DNA of 35,285 nucleotides from assembly GCF_947495845.1 (NCBI RefSeq), contig NZ_CANMAO010000038.1:1-35285 (forward strand), given 5' to 3'. The stretch is from an uncultured Endozoicomonas sp. (GTDB taxonomy: Bacteria; Pseudomonadota; Gammaproteobacteria; Pseudomonadales; Endozoicomonadaceae). The position numbers and the translations under genes are program-made. Below the pieces are notes generated by a model. The model saw only the letters and a program-made list of their open reading frames with translations, searched no databases and had not been told where the DNA came from. Positions 1 through 8,009 of the stretch are shown piece after piece (positions within the stretch are counted from its first letter, which is position 1; each line of letters starts with the position of its first letter).

Positions 1-73
1 CGTCCCCTAGGGGACTCGAACCCCTGTTACCGCCGTGAAAGGGCGGTGTCCTAGGCCACTAGACGAAGGGGAC
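1..73 (-). tRNA. tRNA-Glu (UUC), CCA end cut by the window
   Basis: The reverse strand folds as a canonical cloverleaf: a GUCCCCU acceptor strand, a D-arm, an anticodon arm with UUC in the loop CUUUCAC, and a T-arm with GGTTCGAGTCC. It is nearly the same as E. coli tRNA-Glu. The discriminator G is at base 1, so any encoded CCA lies just outside the window. It is the second gene of a tRNA pair read leftwards from the promoter at 256-284, 50 bases after tRNA-Ala. Confidence 0.97.
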
Positions 74-123
74 GCAAAACCTTCTTCTTCAAACACCGAG
101 CCGGCATTTGAAGCTAGTAAATT

Positions 124-199
124 TGGTGGAGCTAAGCGGGATCGAACCGCTGACCTCAACACTGCCAGTGTTGCGCTCTCCCAGCTGAGCTATAGCCCC
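124..199 (-). tRNA. tRNA-Ala (GGC)
   Basis: The reverse strand gives a 76-nt cloverleaf starting GGGGCTATAGCTCAGC, with anticodon GGC in the loop CTGGCAG, T-arm GGTTCGATCCC and an encoded CCA. It is the first gene of the tRNA-Ala/tRNA-Glu transcript. The Ala(GGC)-Glu(UUC) pair next to gltX is a known arrangement in Pseudomonas-like gammaproteobacteria, although here an EamA pseudogene lies between the tRNAs and gltX. Confidence 0.97.
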
Positions 200-255
200 A
201 AAAGCTGCTTATCTCACTTCGGGTCGTGCTTTGCTGCCCCCGAAATGCAGGGCGA

Positions 256-284
256 ATAATATGGATGCCCCTCTATCCTGTCAA
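256..284 (-). promoter_or_regulatory. sigma70 promoter of the tRNA-Ala/Glu transcript
   Basis: The reverse strand has TTGACA (284-279), exactly 17 bases of spacer, and TATTAT (261-256), followed by a GC-rich discriminator (GCCCTG). This is close to consensus and lies about 57 bases upstream of tRNA-Ala. A GC-rich discriminator is typical of stringently controlled stable-RNA promoters; that control is inferred. Nothing else recognisable lies in 285-516. Confidence 0.8.
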
Positions 285-516
285 GCTTCACTTATAAAAA
301 ATATTCCTACAAATCCCGTAGTTATAAAGAAACGCACTCTCTCCACTGACATTCTCTCGCCCATATAAAAGGCAGCCCCTCCTCTAACAAGCACTCTTTC
401 TGCATCCCAAAACCACAACGAAACGACATTTATCTTATTTTTGAGCAAGAATCGGGCGGTTTTGAAAGCCGACAACGTCATACTGAATCACAACACCGAT
501 AATTGTGAATACCGTC

Positions 517-1574
517 ATGCATTTTTCAAACTTATTGCAGCTAATCTTACTGGCTGCCATCTGGGGCGGGTCATTCCTATTGATGCGCGTCAGCGCTGTT
601 TCTCTTAAGTACCCGGCCATATGGAATCGAATATTTCTGGTTTGTTGATCAGGTTCTCTGCAAGGCGCAACGACGAGAGCATAGCGAGCTATGTGACCAG
701 AGTTACAACGGAGTCAGAGGGACTGATCAATGAGTCAGAAAATATGATTTCATATGGTTGGGTACTTAGCCCCGCAGCGATGATCGAAAGCAGAGTGTTG
801 CTGGCGGCGCTCTTTCTACTGCTTGTAGCCCAGCTACTTAAAAAGCAACTTCCCTTGCGACAGCATTGGAAACACTTTCTAATTCTCGGGCTATTTAATT
901 CGGCTCTGCCATTTTTATTACTCGCCTGGTCAGCCAAAACGCTAACAGCCTCCATGCTATCAGTACTCAACGCTACCTCTCCGATCTGGGGCTTGTTGAT
1001 TGGTCTTCTGTTCCGTCAGTCCACGATGACTGTTCGCTCAGCATTAGGTTTAGCCATTGGCATTACCGGTGTCACTGTCTTGGTGGGAATGGATAATGTA
1101 CTCACACTGAAAGCCGCCCCTCTCGCCATTTTAACAGCGCTGGGTGCTGCAATGAGCTACGGCATTGCCAGCAATTATGCCCACAGTGCAAAAACGACAG
1201 TGTCATCCTTTGATAATGCACATGGCAGCATGTGGGCTGCCAGCTTGCTGATTTTACCCATCGTTCCTTTTTCTCCAGCAAATACCGGTGTTACCACCCA
1301 GATCGTTTCTGCAGTTATTCTGCTGGGTATACTGTGCACAGGTGTCGCTTATTTACTGTACTTCCGATTAATTGATGCTCTGGGTGCACCTTCCACTCTT
1401 ACAGTGACATTTTTGGTTCCCGTCTTTGGCACTCTCTGGGGGCATTATCTGTTAGGTGAGTCCATTGGCTGGCACACCATTGCTGGCGGCATATCAGTAC
1501 TCATTGGTACAGCACTGGTTACCGGGTTTTCCATCAAAACTCTCTTTGGGCAATCCCGAACAACCAAAAACTGA
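517..1574 (+). pseudogene. EamA/DMT-family exporter, interrupted by a MITE
   Basis: Drug/metabolite transporter (EamA, ten-helix) gene. The native start is ATG 517, giving an N-terminus with the typical AAIWGGSFLLMR first helix. After 30 codons the reading frame runs into a 159-bp MITE at 608-766 and stops at TGA within it. The rest of the gene continues in another frame from SPAAMIESRVL to a normal C-terminus at 1574. Removing the MITE and one copy of its TA duplication (161 bp) joins codon CTT to AGC in frame and gives a 298-residue protein, a normal EamA length. An ATG at 621 inside the MITE opens a 317-codon frame into the remainder, but that product would lack the first helix and carry about 49 MITE-encoded residues. 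It is probably non-functional. Substrate unknown. Confidence 0.88.
608..766. mobile_element. MITE family A, copy 1 (159 bp, palindromic, TA duplication)
   Basis: The ends are AGTACCC and GGGTACT, extending to imperfect inverted repeats of about 30 bp (AGTACCCGGCCATATGGAAT against AGTACCCAACCATATGAAAT on the other strand). The flanks carry a TA duplication at 606-607 and 767-768. The whole element is a near palindrome with a central CATAGC-GA-GCTATG hairpin, and it encodes no transposase. A second copy of the same length lies at 6177-6335, with about 14 differences in 159 positions. TA duplication suggests mobilisation by an IS630/Tc1-mariner-type transposase supplied elsewhere; that is inference. 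Confidence 0.9.
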
Positions 1575-1662
1575 TACGAATTCTGTTCAAGGCCACCACC
1601 AATACGCCACGAGACAAAAAGTAAAATGACAATAAAACATGGAATGCGTGTCAGATGACTAA

Positions 1663-1838
1663 TACCAATTCTGTTTTTAAATTATGGGCTGCGCAGCTAT
1701 TTTGACCGGCTGGATCTGCGTTGAAGTTCCTCGCCATAGCTAAGGCTATGACTCGTCTCTTCGCCTTTATGCCCTGTGGGTATTGCCCAGCCGCCCAAAA
1801 TAACTTGCTCGCTCCAAAATTTAAAAACGCCATTGGTA
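1663..1838. mobile_element. MITE family B (176 bp, palindromic)
   Basis: The left end begins TACCAATTCTGTTTTTAAAT and the reverse complement of the right end begins TACCAATGGCGTTTTTAAAT, so the first 25 positions match at about 21. The flanks are TAA on both sides (1660-1662, 1839-1841), consistent with a TA or TAA target duplication. The arms continue as inverted repeats (TATTTTGACCGGCTGG against TATTTTGGGCGGCTGG) around a central CATAGC-TAAG-GCTATG hairpin. No coding potential. It lies between the EamA pseudogene and the gltX terminator. Only one copy is in the window. Confidence 0.75.
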
Positions 1839-1852
1839 TAAATCACATGCAC

Positions 1853-1878
1853 AAAAAAGCCGGTGATAACACCGGCTT
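1853..1878 (-). terminator. rho-independent terminator of gltX
   Basis: AAGCCGGTG (1857-1865), loop ATAA and CACCGGCTT (1870-1878) form a perfect 9-bp stem. On the reverse strand the stem is followed by a run of T (the A-tract at 1853-1858). It sits 23 bases past the gltX stop codon. Confidence 0.85.
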
Positions 1879-1900
1879 CTGATTTTTAAAGCCAATGGCA

Positions 1901-3379
1901 TTAGAGTGCAGCGAACTCTTTCTCCAAACGCTTCCCTTCTTTCTTGGAAACACCGCCCAGTACTTCCACTGCGTGTCGCAAACGAGCACGAGTCATATCC
2001 GGGCCGAGAATTTCCATGGATTCCATAACCGACCAAGAGTTTGGCGTTCCAGCAATGGCAACGAAGATTGGATGGTTAAAATCACCCAACTTAACGCCCA
2101 TCGCCTGAGACAGGCCTTTAATTTCCGCAAAAATCTGACCACGCTCCCATTGACGAAGCTGCTCCAGTTTCCACAGAGTAAATTGCAGCACTTTCTTAAC
2201 GTCGCCAGCTTCCATTTTTTTATGGGAAAAATCGTCTGCTGTCAGATTCAACATACCAGAGAACATGAATGATGCCATTGGCGCAAAATCGCTGAGGCGC
2301 TCAACACGCTCTTTCGCCATGGGCAAAAACTTCATCATGTACTCACTGTTCAACAGCCAGTGATGGAGACGATCCGCAAACTGTTCGGCGCTCAGGTTTT
2401 CACGAATCCAACTGGCATTTAGCCAGGACAGTTTTTCCTGATCGAAGATTGGGCCACCCAGCGACACACGCTTGATGTCAAAATCTGCCAGCATTTCTTC
2501 CAAACTGAACTTCTCTCTCTCGTCAGGCATGGACCAACCCATGCGACCAAGATAGTTTAATAATGCTTCAGGCAAATACCCCATATCACGGTAGTAAGTG
2601 ATGCAGGTTGGGTTTTTGCGTTTGGAGAGTTTGCTCTTGTCCGGGTTTCTCAACAGTGGCATATGGCATAGCACTGGCATTTCCCAGCCAAAGTATTCAT
2701 ACAACAACTGATGTTTAGGCGCTGAGTTTATCCACTCCTCACCACGGATAACGTGGGTGATTTCCATCAAGTGATCGTCAACAACATTCGCCAGATGATA
2801 AGTTGGCATACCATCCGCTTTCACCAGAACTTGCATATCAACTTGAGACCAGTCGATTTCAATGGTGCCGCGAAGCAGGTCATCCACTTTGCAGATACCG
2901 CTTTCAGGAATCTTCATACGCACCACATGAGGCTCACCGGCATTAACGCGACGCTGCACCTCTTCTTCAGACAGGTGCAGGCAGTGACCGTCATAACCCG
3001 GTGTCTGCTTGCTTGCCATCTGCTCAGCACGTAATTCATCAAGACGCTCTGATGTGCAGAAGCAACGGAAAGCGTGACCTTTATTCAACAGGACATGAGC
3101 ATGTTCTGCATAGACTTCTCCGCGCTCACTTTGGCGATAAGGGCCGTGTGGACCGCCGACATCAGGGCCTTCATCCCAATCCAGCCCCAACCAACGAAGG
3201 GAATCCAGAATCTGTTTTTCAGACTCTGGCGTACTGCGCGTCTGATCCGTATCTTCTATACGGAGAAGAAACTGACCACCCTGACTTTTGGCAAATGCGT
3301 AGTTAAACAAAGCAATGTAAGCAGTACCAACGTGAGGATCACCTGTTGGAGAGGGCGCAATACGAGTGCGAACAGTCAT
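1901..3379 (-). CDS. gltX: Glutamyl-tRNA synthetase
   Basis: Class I aminoacyl-tRNA synthetase of 492 residues that charges tRNA-Glu with glutamate in the cytoplasm. The Rossmann core has the HIGH-type motif HVGT at residues 16-19 within [12 protein letters not shown], and the KMSKS-type loop KLSKR at 250-254. Cys106, Cys108, Cys133 and His135 match the zinc-binding set of the E. coli enzyme (CxC and CxH around a YDG turn). The start ATG gives [13 protein letters not shown], the expected N-terminus. Length is slightly above the E. coli protein (471). It is monocistronic with its own terminator. Its cognate tRNA-Glu lies about 1.8 kb downstream, a neighbourhood now disturbed by the EamA gene and two MITEs. 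Confidence 0.97.
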   Translation of the reverse strand: MTVRTRIAPSPTGDPHVGTAYIALFNYAFAKSQGGQFLLRIEDTDQTRSTPESEKQILDSLRWLGLDWDEGPDVGGPHGPYRQSERGEVYAEHAHVLLNKGHAFRCFCTSERLDELRAEQMASKQTPGYDGHCLHLSEEEVQRRVNAGEPHVVRMKIPESGICKVDDLLRGTIEIDWSQVDMQVLVKADGMPTYHLANVVDDHLMEITHVIRGEEWINSAPKHQLLYEYFGWEMPVLCHMPLLRNPDKSKLSKRKNPTCITYYRDMGYLPEALLNYLGRMGWSMPDEREKFSLEEMLADFDIKRVSLGGPIFDQEKLSWLNASWIRENLSAEQFADRLHHWLLNSEYMMKFLPMAKERVERLSDFAPMASFMFSGMLNLTADDFSHKKMEAGDVKKVLQFTLWKLEQLRQWERGQIFAEIKGLSQAMGVKLGDFNHPIFVAIAGTPNSWSVMESMEILGPDMTRARLRHAVEVLGGVSKKEGKRLEKEFAAL

Positions 3380-3550
3380 GAGTCATATCTCTTGATCGCC
3401 CCGATATTTATAACGTCATGCACAGGGCGGAAAATAAAAACGGACATTATAATCTATTACTGACGACACCCGAAGATCATATTTGACGATGGGAGTTAAT
3501 CACGAAAACTGCGCCTTGGTACGCAGAATGAGTATCCTGATCACTTTAAA

Positions 3551-3685
3551 GAGGGTGTCTCAAAACTCGTAGGTCGGAAATTCTGCAAAAAATGGCGACA
3601 TCTCGCAGGCCTGAAGGTGCTGATTGTCGGCAACCCTTTGGGTTACCGATGGCATTTGCTCTTCACGATCTTTTGCGACAACCTC
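3551..3685. mobile_element. MITE-like element C (135 bp, TAAA duplication)
   Basis: The ends are GAGGGTGTCTCAAAA (3551-3565) and, read on the other strand, GAGGTTGTCGCAAAA (3685-3671), matching at 13 of 15 positions. TAAA flanks both ends (3547-3550 and 3686-3689), consistent with a 4-bp target duplication. The interior carries a hairpin, TCGGCAACCC-ttt-GGGTTACCGA (3628-3650), and no open frame. The right end stops 9 bases before the stop codon of the antiporter gene. The transposase family is not identified. The rest of 3380-3550 should hold the gltX promoter; no convincing boxes were seen. Confidence 0.65.
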
Positions 3686-3694
3686 TAAACCCCT

Positions 3695-4966
3695 TCAACC
3701 TTCTCTACTGATACCAAGCTTCGCCATTACCCAGCCAATGGTGGTTCCCTGAATCAGCAAGGAGAACAAAATCACACCCAGGGTCATTTCAATAATCATC
3801 TTTTTTTCAGGAATCGAGTCCGGAATAGACAGCATTAACGCCACAGGCACAACCCCTCTTAATCCTCCCCAAAACATAACCTTCATGGAACCGCTATCGA
3901 TCTTTTCCTTGAGTGGTAATTGGTTACACAGCGGCAGCAGAAGATATACGACAGCCAAACGCGCAATCAGCACAGCAACAATTGCGATAAGCAATGTTGA
4001 GTAATAGCTGCTGATGTGTTCGATATTTCTCAATAAAAAGTCTTCACTAAGCCCTAGCAACAGGAAAATAAAACTATTGGCTGAAAACGCCATAAACTCC
4101 CAAAAAGGCATTAGGTGGCGAAGCGTCATAAAATCTGCCATTGCGCGCCGCCCGTAACTGCGAGTGATAATCCCCGCCGCGATGACTGACATGACGCCCG
4201 AAGTGCCAAACACATGATCGGCAATGATAAAACTGGAAAACGCCAGAATGGTCGTCAGAGCAAAATGCACAAAAGGCATGCCTCTGGAGAGCCTCAGGGG
4301 AATCAACATAAGACCACCCAAGATCGCACCTATGGCAATCCCACCAAAGAACACCCGTATGAACTCAATAATGGATGCGAAAACAGCATCGCCTGTCAGC
4401 CCTGTTCCCGCTTGAATAATGGACAGGACAATACCAAACATCACAATGGCGGTTGCATCATTGAATAAACTTTCGGCATCCATCAGTAAAGACAGCCTCT
4501 CCGGTGCATTTACCTCTTTAAACAAGGCAATCACCGCCACTGGGTCTGTAGCAGAAATCAGCGCACCAAAGAGCAGAGCCCCCGCCAGAGTGATGGGCGT
4601 AAACTCACCAACGATATACCCCACAATAACGGTAGAAAGCACCACCCCGGGAATAGCCAGTATCAAGACAGGTACCAACTCTTTAACCAGCGCCGGCAGC
4701 TTAATATTAATGGCGGCTTCGAAGACCAGAATAGGGAGTAGAACATACATGATCAGATCATGAGTCAGAGACAAGCCACGAATTGGCGCCAGTAGATCAA
4801 ATGATTCTGCCGCAATACCCAGCCCCATACCGATAATTACCAATCCGATGGTGTATGGAAAGCGGAGCTTTTTCAGAAAAATGCCAGAAATTGCGGACAA
4901 AAAAAACAGTCCGCAGAAAATCAACATTGGTGTGGCAAGGCCTGTTGCAGGCTGCGTGAAAGACAT
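3695..4966 (-). CDS. NhaP-type (CPA1) sodium/proton antiporter
   Basis: Inner-membrane monovalent cation/proton antiporter of 423 residues with about 12 hydrophobic segments. The CPA1 core is clear: TDP with Asp141, followed by the ion-site stretch DAESLFNDATAIV, where Asn169-Asp170 form the ND pair typical of electroneutral exchangers, with Glu165 ahead of it. There is no long cytoplasmic C-terminal domain, so this is the short NhaP form. The likely role is Na+ or K+ extrusion and pH control; the ion cannot be told from sequence. It lies 87 bases downstream of the TDT exporter gene on the same strand and may share its transcript. MITE-like element C sits immediately after its stop codon. Confidence 0.9.
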   Translation of the reverse strand: MSFTQPATGLATPMLIFCGLFFLSAISGIFLKKLRFPYTIGLVIIGMGLGIAAESFDLLAPIRGLSLTHDLIMYVLLPILVFEAAINIKLPALVKELVPVLILAIPGVVLSTVIVGYIVGEFTPITLAGALLFGALISATDPVAVIALFKEVNAPERLSLLMDAESLFNDATAIVMFGIVLSIIQAGTGLTGDAVFASIIEFIRVFFGGIAIGAILGGLMLIPLRLSRGMPFVHFALTTILAFSSFIIADHVFGTSGVMSVIAAGIITRSYGRRAMADFMTLRHLMPFWEFMAFSANSFIFLLLGLSEDFLLRNIEHISSYYSTLLIAIVAVLIARLAVVYLLLPLCNQLPLKEKIDSGSMKVMFWGGLRGVVPVALMLSIPDSIPEKKMIIEMTLGVILFSLLIQGTTIGWVMAKLGISREG

Positions 4967-5053
4967 TTCCTGTACCGTTCCTTATATGGCCTGGTAGAGC
5001 CTGCATCCACAGACCCCAGACCGGTACTACTGCTCTCAGCTCAAGCCAGAAAT

Positions 5054-6046
5054 TCAGGCATGACGAGGTGAAAAGTAAAACCAGAGATAGCGCATGGCAA
5101 CGTAGACAACAATCACCGTTGCAATTAACAACTCAAAACCGGCCAATTGATTAATAATATCACAAAGCTTTTGGTAGCCCTGTTTACCCAGTAGATCCGC
5201 AGACTTATAAAGCGCAGTGGAACCAATTACCATCGGGAATGTGAAAGAAGCATACCCCGGTGAGAAAGGAAGGCGCAATAAACGAATAAACGCAATATAA
5301 ACAAGGCCAGTCATAAAAATAGCCAATGGCAGCAATATTGCAATTAACAGATAACTGGGACGGTCAGAAATAGTGAGATAACCCGCCAGAGAAAGACTGG
5401 CAGGGGCTGCCATAATGGCAAATGTCGGCAACGCCGCGTCCGGAATGGCTTCTTTGAAAATCAGGCGATAGAACATCACAGGCAATTTAATGAAATAACA
5501 GGTAAGACCAAAGGTAAACAATACAGAGACCAGAGTTTCATACCCCATACCCGTACTGCTGACTGCCGCAACGATAATACCCACTGGCGGAACAAACCAG
5601 CTGGGCACCATATGTTGCAACTGAAAGTCTTTCACTCGTTGCAGCACAAAACCAATGAACAACAGTATATGGGTAAACACAGCCACCAACCACAGTGCTT
5701 TGGCGAAAACCGGCATGTGCAACAACAGCGCCTGAGCAACCATCATTGTGGCCATGGCACAGGTCGGTAAAACACTACTCAACACTGGATGAGAGAGGTC
5801 ATCACGAAAAAGATCGGGATTACTGACAAACTTCAGAACCACTGCCAGCACCATCAATCCGGCAATAATCGCTGAAGGCAACTTTAATAAATAACCAAAT
5901 TCCGGAAGGACAAAAGCCCACAGCGCCCCAAGACTGGCAATGGCAAGAGCAAGACCACCCAGGGGCGTAGGTACTTTTCTAAGACGCGCACTAAAACTAT
6001 CTTCAGGCATGATAAGACCATCTGCAGACTGATTAACAACAGACAC
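5054..6046 (-). CDS. TDT-family exporter (TehA/SLAC1-like)
   Basis: Ten-helix inner-membrane transporter of about 330 residues from the tellurite-resistance/dicarboxylate transporter family, which includes TehA, the SLAC1 anion channels and the fungal sulfite pump Ssu1. Family signatures are KVPTPLGGLALAIASLG near the N-terminus, PSWFVPPVGI in the middle and LRLPFSPGYASFTFPM near the C-terminus. The start is taken as GTG 6046, because GGAGG lies 7 bases upstream (6058-6054); a TTG start at 6064 would precede that ribosome site, and ATG at residue 13 is a weaker alternative. It is divergent from a CysL/YeiE-like LysR regulator, which favours an inorganic anion such as sulfite as substrate; this is inference from context. 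Confidence 0.85.
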   Translation of the reverse strand: MSVVNQSADGLIMPEDSFSARLRKVPTPLGGLALAIASLGALWAFVLPEFGYLLKLPSAIIAGLMVLAVVLKFVSNPDLFRDDLSHPVLSSVLPTCAMATMMVAQALLLHMPVFAKALWLVAVFTHILLFIGFVLQRVKDFQLQHMVPSWFVPPVGIIVAAVSSTGMGYETLVSVLFTFGLTCYFIKLPVMFYRLIFKEAIPDAALPTFAIMAAPASLSLAGYLTISDRPSYLLIAILLPLAIFMTGLVYIAFIRLLRLPFSPGYASFTFPMVIGSTALYKSADLLGKQGYQKLCDIINQLAGFELLIATVIVVYVAMRYLWFYFSPRHA

Positions 6047-6176
6047 TTGAGCACCTCCAAACAATAGTTGGAATAAGGTTATTACCCAAAAGTAAATAAG
6101 AATAATAAAATATATCTATAAATTGATTCAGGATTACTTATACTTACACAGCTGTCGCTCACCTCTGGACACGCTA

Positions 6177-6335
6177 AGTACCCGTCCATATGGAATCGAA
6201 TATTTCTGGCTTGTTGATCAGGCTCTCTGCAAGGCGCAACGGCGGGAGCATAGCAAGCTATGTGACCAGAGTTGCAACGCAGTCAGAGGGGCTGATCAAC
6301 AAGTCAGTAAATATGATTTCATATGGTTAGGTTCT
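6177..6335. mobile_element. MITE family A, copy 2 (159 bp)
   Basis: Same length as copy 1 at 608-766 and about 91 percent identical. The left end is a perfect AGTACCC; the right end has drifted to AGGTTCT. The TA duplication is at 6175-6176 and 6336-6337. The second TA donates its A to the ATG start codon of the LysR gene, so the element forms the whole proximal leader of that gene. The rest of the TDT-LysR gap (6065-6174) is AT-rich and should hold the TDT promoter. Confidence 0.9.
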
Positions 6336-6336
6336 T

Positions 6337-7257
6337 ATGCACGTCACATTGAGACAACTTCAGGTATTTAGATCCATCGCTACTCTTGGGCAGGTACAGC
6401 TGGCTGCAAAACAACTCCACCTGTCACAGCCTGCTACCAGCATGGCGCTTTCTGAGCTGGAAAAGCATCTTGATTGCCTGTTATTTGACCGATCAGGCAA
6501 CCGATTGCTAATCAACGTGCAAGGAAAAAAATTACTCCCCCTTGCCTGCGAATTACTGGATCGAACCAACGAAATCACTCACCTGTTCAGCGCCAAAAAT
6601 AGCCTTTCCGGAAAGCTGACCATTGGTGCCAGCACCACCATAGGTAACTATTTATTGCCGCAGCAACTAATCCGCTTCAAAACAAACCACCCAGAGGTTG
6701 ATGTTGAACTGGATATCCACAACACCACCACCATCATCGAACGCATTGCTTCAATGGAGCTCGATATCGGTTACGTTGAAGGCCCTTGCCAGCACCCGGG
6801 AATTGAAACCATTCCATGGAGAGAGGACCAGTTAACGCTGTTCTGCTCGTCAGAGCACCCGCTGGCCAACAAACCAACTGTTACCTTAAAAGATCTGGAG
6901 CAAGCACACTGGATTCTCCGGGAACAGGGTTCTGGCACCCGTTTTATATTCGACAAACATATTGGGCAGTATTTACGACAGCCGCTCATCAAAATGGAAC
7001 TTAACCAAACGGAAGCTATAAAAAACATGGTCAGTGCAGGAGCTGGCATCAGCTGCCTGTCGGAGCTCAGCATTGCCAAAGAGTTGGATCAGGGTGAATT
7101 TGTGCCACTGTCCTTTCAATCCAAAACCATCAAAAGACAATTCTGGCTACTGTTGAATCGAAAAAAATATCGGGGAGATTTGGTGAATGCATTACTCAAC
7201 GCCACCCAAGTGAGTAGCCTGCCACTCCGCTCAAAACTGGATAAGTCGTCCAACTAA
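6337..7257 (+). CDS. LysR-type regulator, CysL/YeiE-like
   Basis: Transcription factor of 306 residues. The N-terminal winged helix-turn-helix covers roughly residues 4-62, with the recognition region around AAKQLHLSQPATSMALSELE. The C-terminal periplasmic-binding-like effector domain starts near GKLTIGASTTIGNYLLP (about residue 91). The opening MHVTLRQLQVF and overall pattern resemble E. coli YeiE and Bacillus CysL, regulators linked to sulfite or sulfur assimilation. A stop codon in frame within the MITE fixes ATG 6337 as the first possible start. The only upstream ribosome-binding match is a weak TAGG inside the MITE end. It probably controls the divergent TDT exporter gene (inference). 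Confidence 0.9.
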   Translation: MHVTLRQLQVFRSIATLGQVQLAAKQLHLSQPATSMALSELEKHLDCLLFDRSGNRLLINVQGKKLLPLACELLDRTNEITHLFSAKNSLSGKLTIGASTTIGNYLLPQQLIRFKTNHPEVDVELDIHNTTTIIERIASMELDIGYVEGPCQHPGIETIPWREDQLTLFCSSEHPLANKPTVTLKDLEQAHWILREQGSGTRFIFDKHIGQYLRQPLIKMELNQTEAIKNMVSAGAGISCLSELSIAKELDQGEFVPLSFQSKTIKRQFWLLLNRKKYRGDLVNALLNATQVSSLPLRSKLDKSSN

Positions 7258-7336
7258 TCTATGAGAGGTTAACTGCTTAGAAACCGTCCCGAAATGAGAT
7301 CCACATTTACTGAGGCATTGAAGCATTGGTGAGACC

Positions 7337-7381
7337 GCTATCCGTAGTCCGTGATCCGTGATCCGCAAAAGCGCGGATAGC
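7337..7381. repeat. Inverted repeat with internal TCCGTGA repeats
   Basis: GCTATCCG (7337-7344) and CGGATAGC (7374-7381) are perfect inverted repeats enclosing direct repeats of CCGTGAT. ATCCGC-AAAA-GCGCGGAT offers an alternative hairpin, and a T-run follows (AGCTTTTTC). It may terminate the LysR transcript or be a REP-like element. The remainder of the 333-bp gap before ridA is AT-rich; AAATACT (7469-7475) and AGTATTT (7485-7491) form a short palindrome that could be an operator. Confidence 0.45.
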
Positions 7382-7590
7382 TCTAGCTTTTTCGGACAAC
7401 GTTAATTGAAATGTGGAAGTTATTTCAGGACAAACCCTTAAATGGCTATTCCGCCATTATCATTACTTAAATACTGACATATTAAGTATTTGTACCAAAA
7501 TATAAACATTCACTGATCTCCATTCGAGACAAACTCACTTCGGGGCTCTAAAATCCCTGCCCCTTTCAATCAGCCAGATGGATTAACCTC

Positions 7591-7968
7591 ATGGAAAAAG
7601 TAATCGAAACTCCCGATGCACCTCCAGCTATTGGCCCATACTCACAAGGCATGCGCTTTGGCAATCTGGTATGCACATCCGGCCAGCTGCCGATCAATCC
7701 TGAAACTGGTGAAGTTTCTGAAGACGTCAAAGAGCAGGCTCATCAATGCCTGAAGAACCTGAAAGCTGTACTGGAAGCAGCTGGCAGCAAAATGAACAAA
7801 GTAAAAAAAGTCACTGTATTCGTTCGGGACATGGAAGAGTTCAGTAACATTAACGAAGTCTACAAGCAGTATTTTAAAGTCCCTTTCCCTGCTCGCAGCC
7901 TGGTGGAAGTATCCCGCCTGCCAAAAGACGTGAAAGTTGAAATTGAAGCACTGGCGACGGTTGAGTAA
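7591..7968 (+). CDS. ridA: RidA, enamine/imine deaminase
   Basis: Cytosolic trimeric enzyme of the YjgF/YER057c/UK114 family, 125 residues. It hydrolyses reactive 2-aminoacrylate and related enamine/imine intermediates produced by PLP-dependent dehydratases, protecting PLP enzymes from damage. The family landmarks are present: GPYSQ with Tyr17, the turn TSGQLPINPETG, and the active-site Arg102 in PARSLVEVSRLP, followed by Glu118 in VKVEIEALA. The length is the usual one for the family (E. coli 128). It stands alone, ending in a shared hairpin with the convergent DUF2058 gene. In many bacteria ridA follows spoT; that context is absent from this window. Confidence 0.96.
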   Translation: MEKVIETPDAPPAIGPYSQGMRFGNLVCTSGQLPINPETGEVSEDVKEQAHQCLKNLKAVLEAAGSKMNKVKKVTVFVRDMEEFSNINEVYKQYFKVPFPARSLVEVSRLPKDVKVEIEALATVE

Positions 7969-7976
7969 TACCATTA

Positions 7977-7997
7977 AACGGGGGTGCATCCCCCGTT
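7977..7997. terminator. Hairpin between convergent ridA and DUF2058 gene
   Basis: AACGGGGG (7977-7984), loop TGCAT and CCCCCGTT (7990-7997) make a perfect 8-bp stem just after the ridA stop and just before the stop of the opposing gene. Neither strand has a strong T-run, so termination strength is uncertain. Confidence 0.5.
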
Positions 7998-8009
7998 ACT
8001 CAAGCCCTG

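Noticed and set aside
35-259. 74-codon open frame on the plus strand
   Set aside because: It runs antisense through both tRNA genes and the tRNA promoter region; its content is explained by the tRNAs.
621-768. MITE-encoded N-terminus as a genuine start of the EamA protein
   Set aside because: The native start and first helix are recovered exactly at 517-606 when the MITE is removed, so the MITE frame is accidental.
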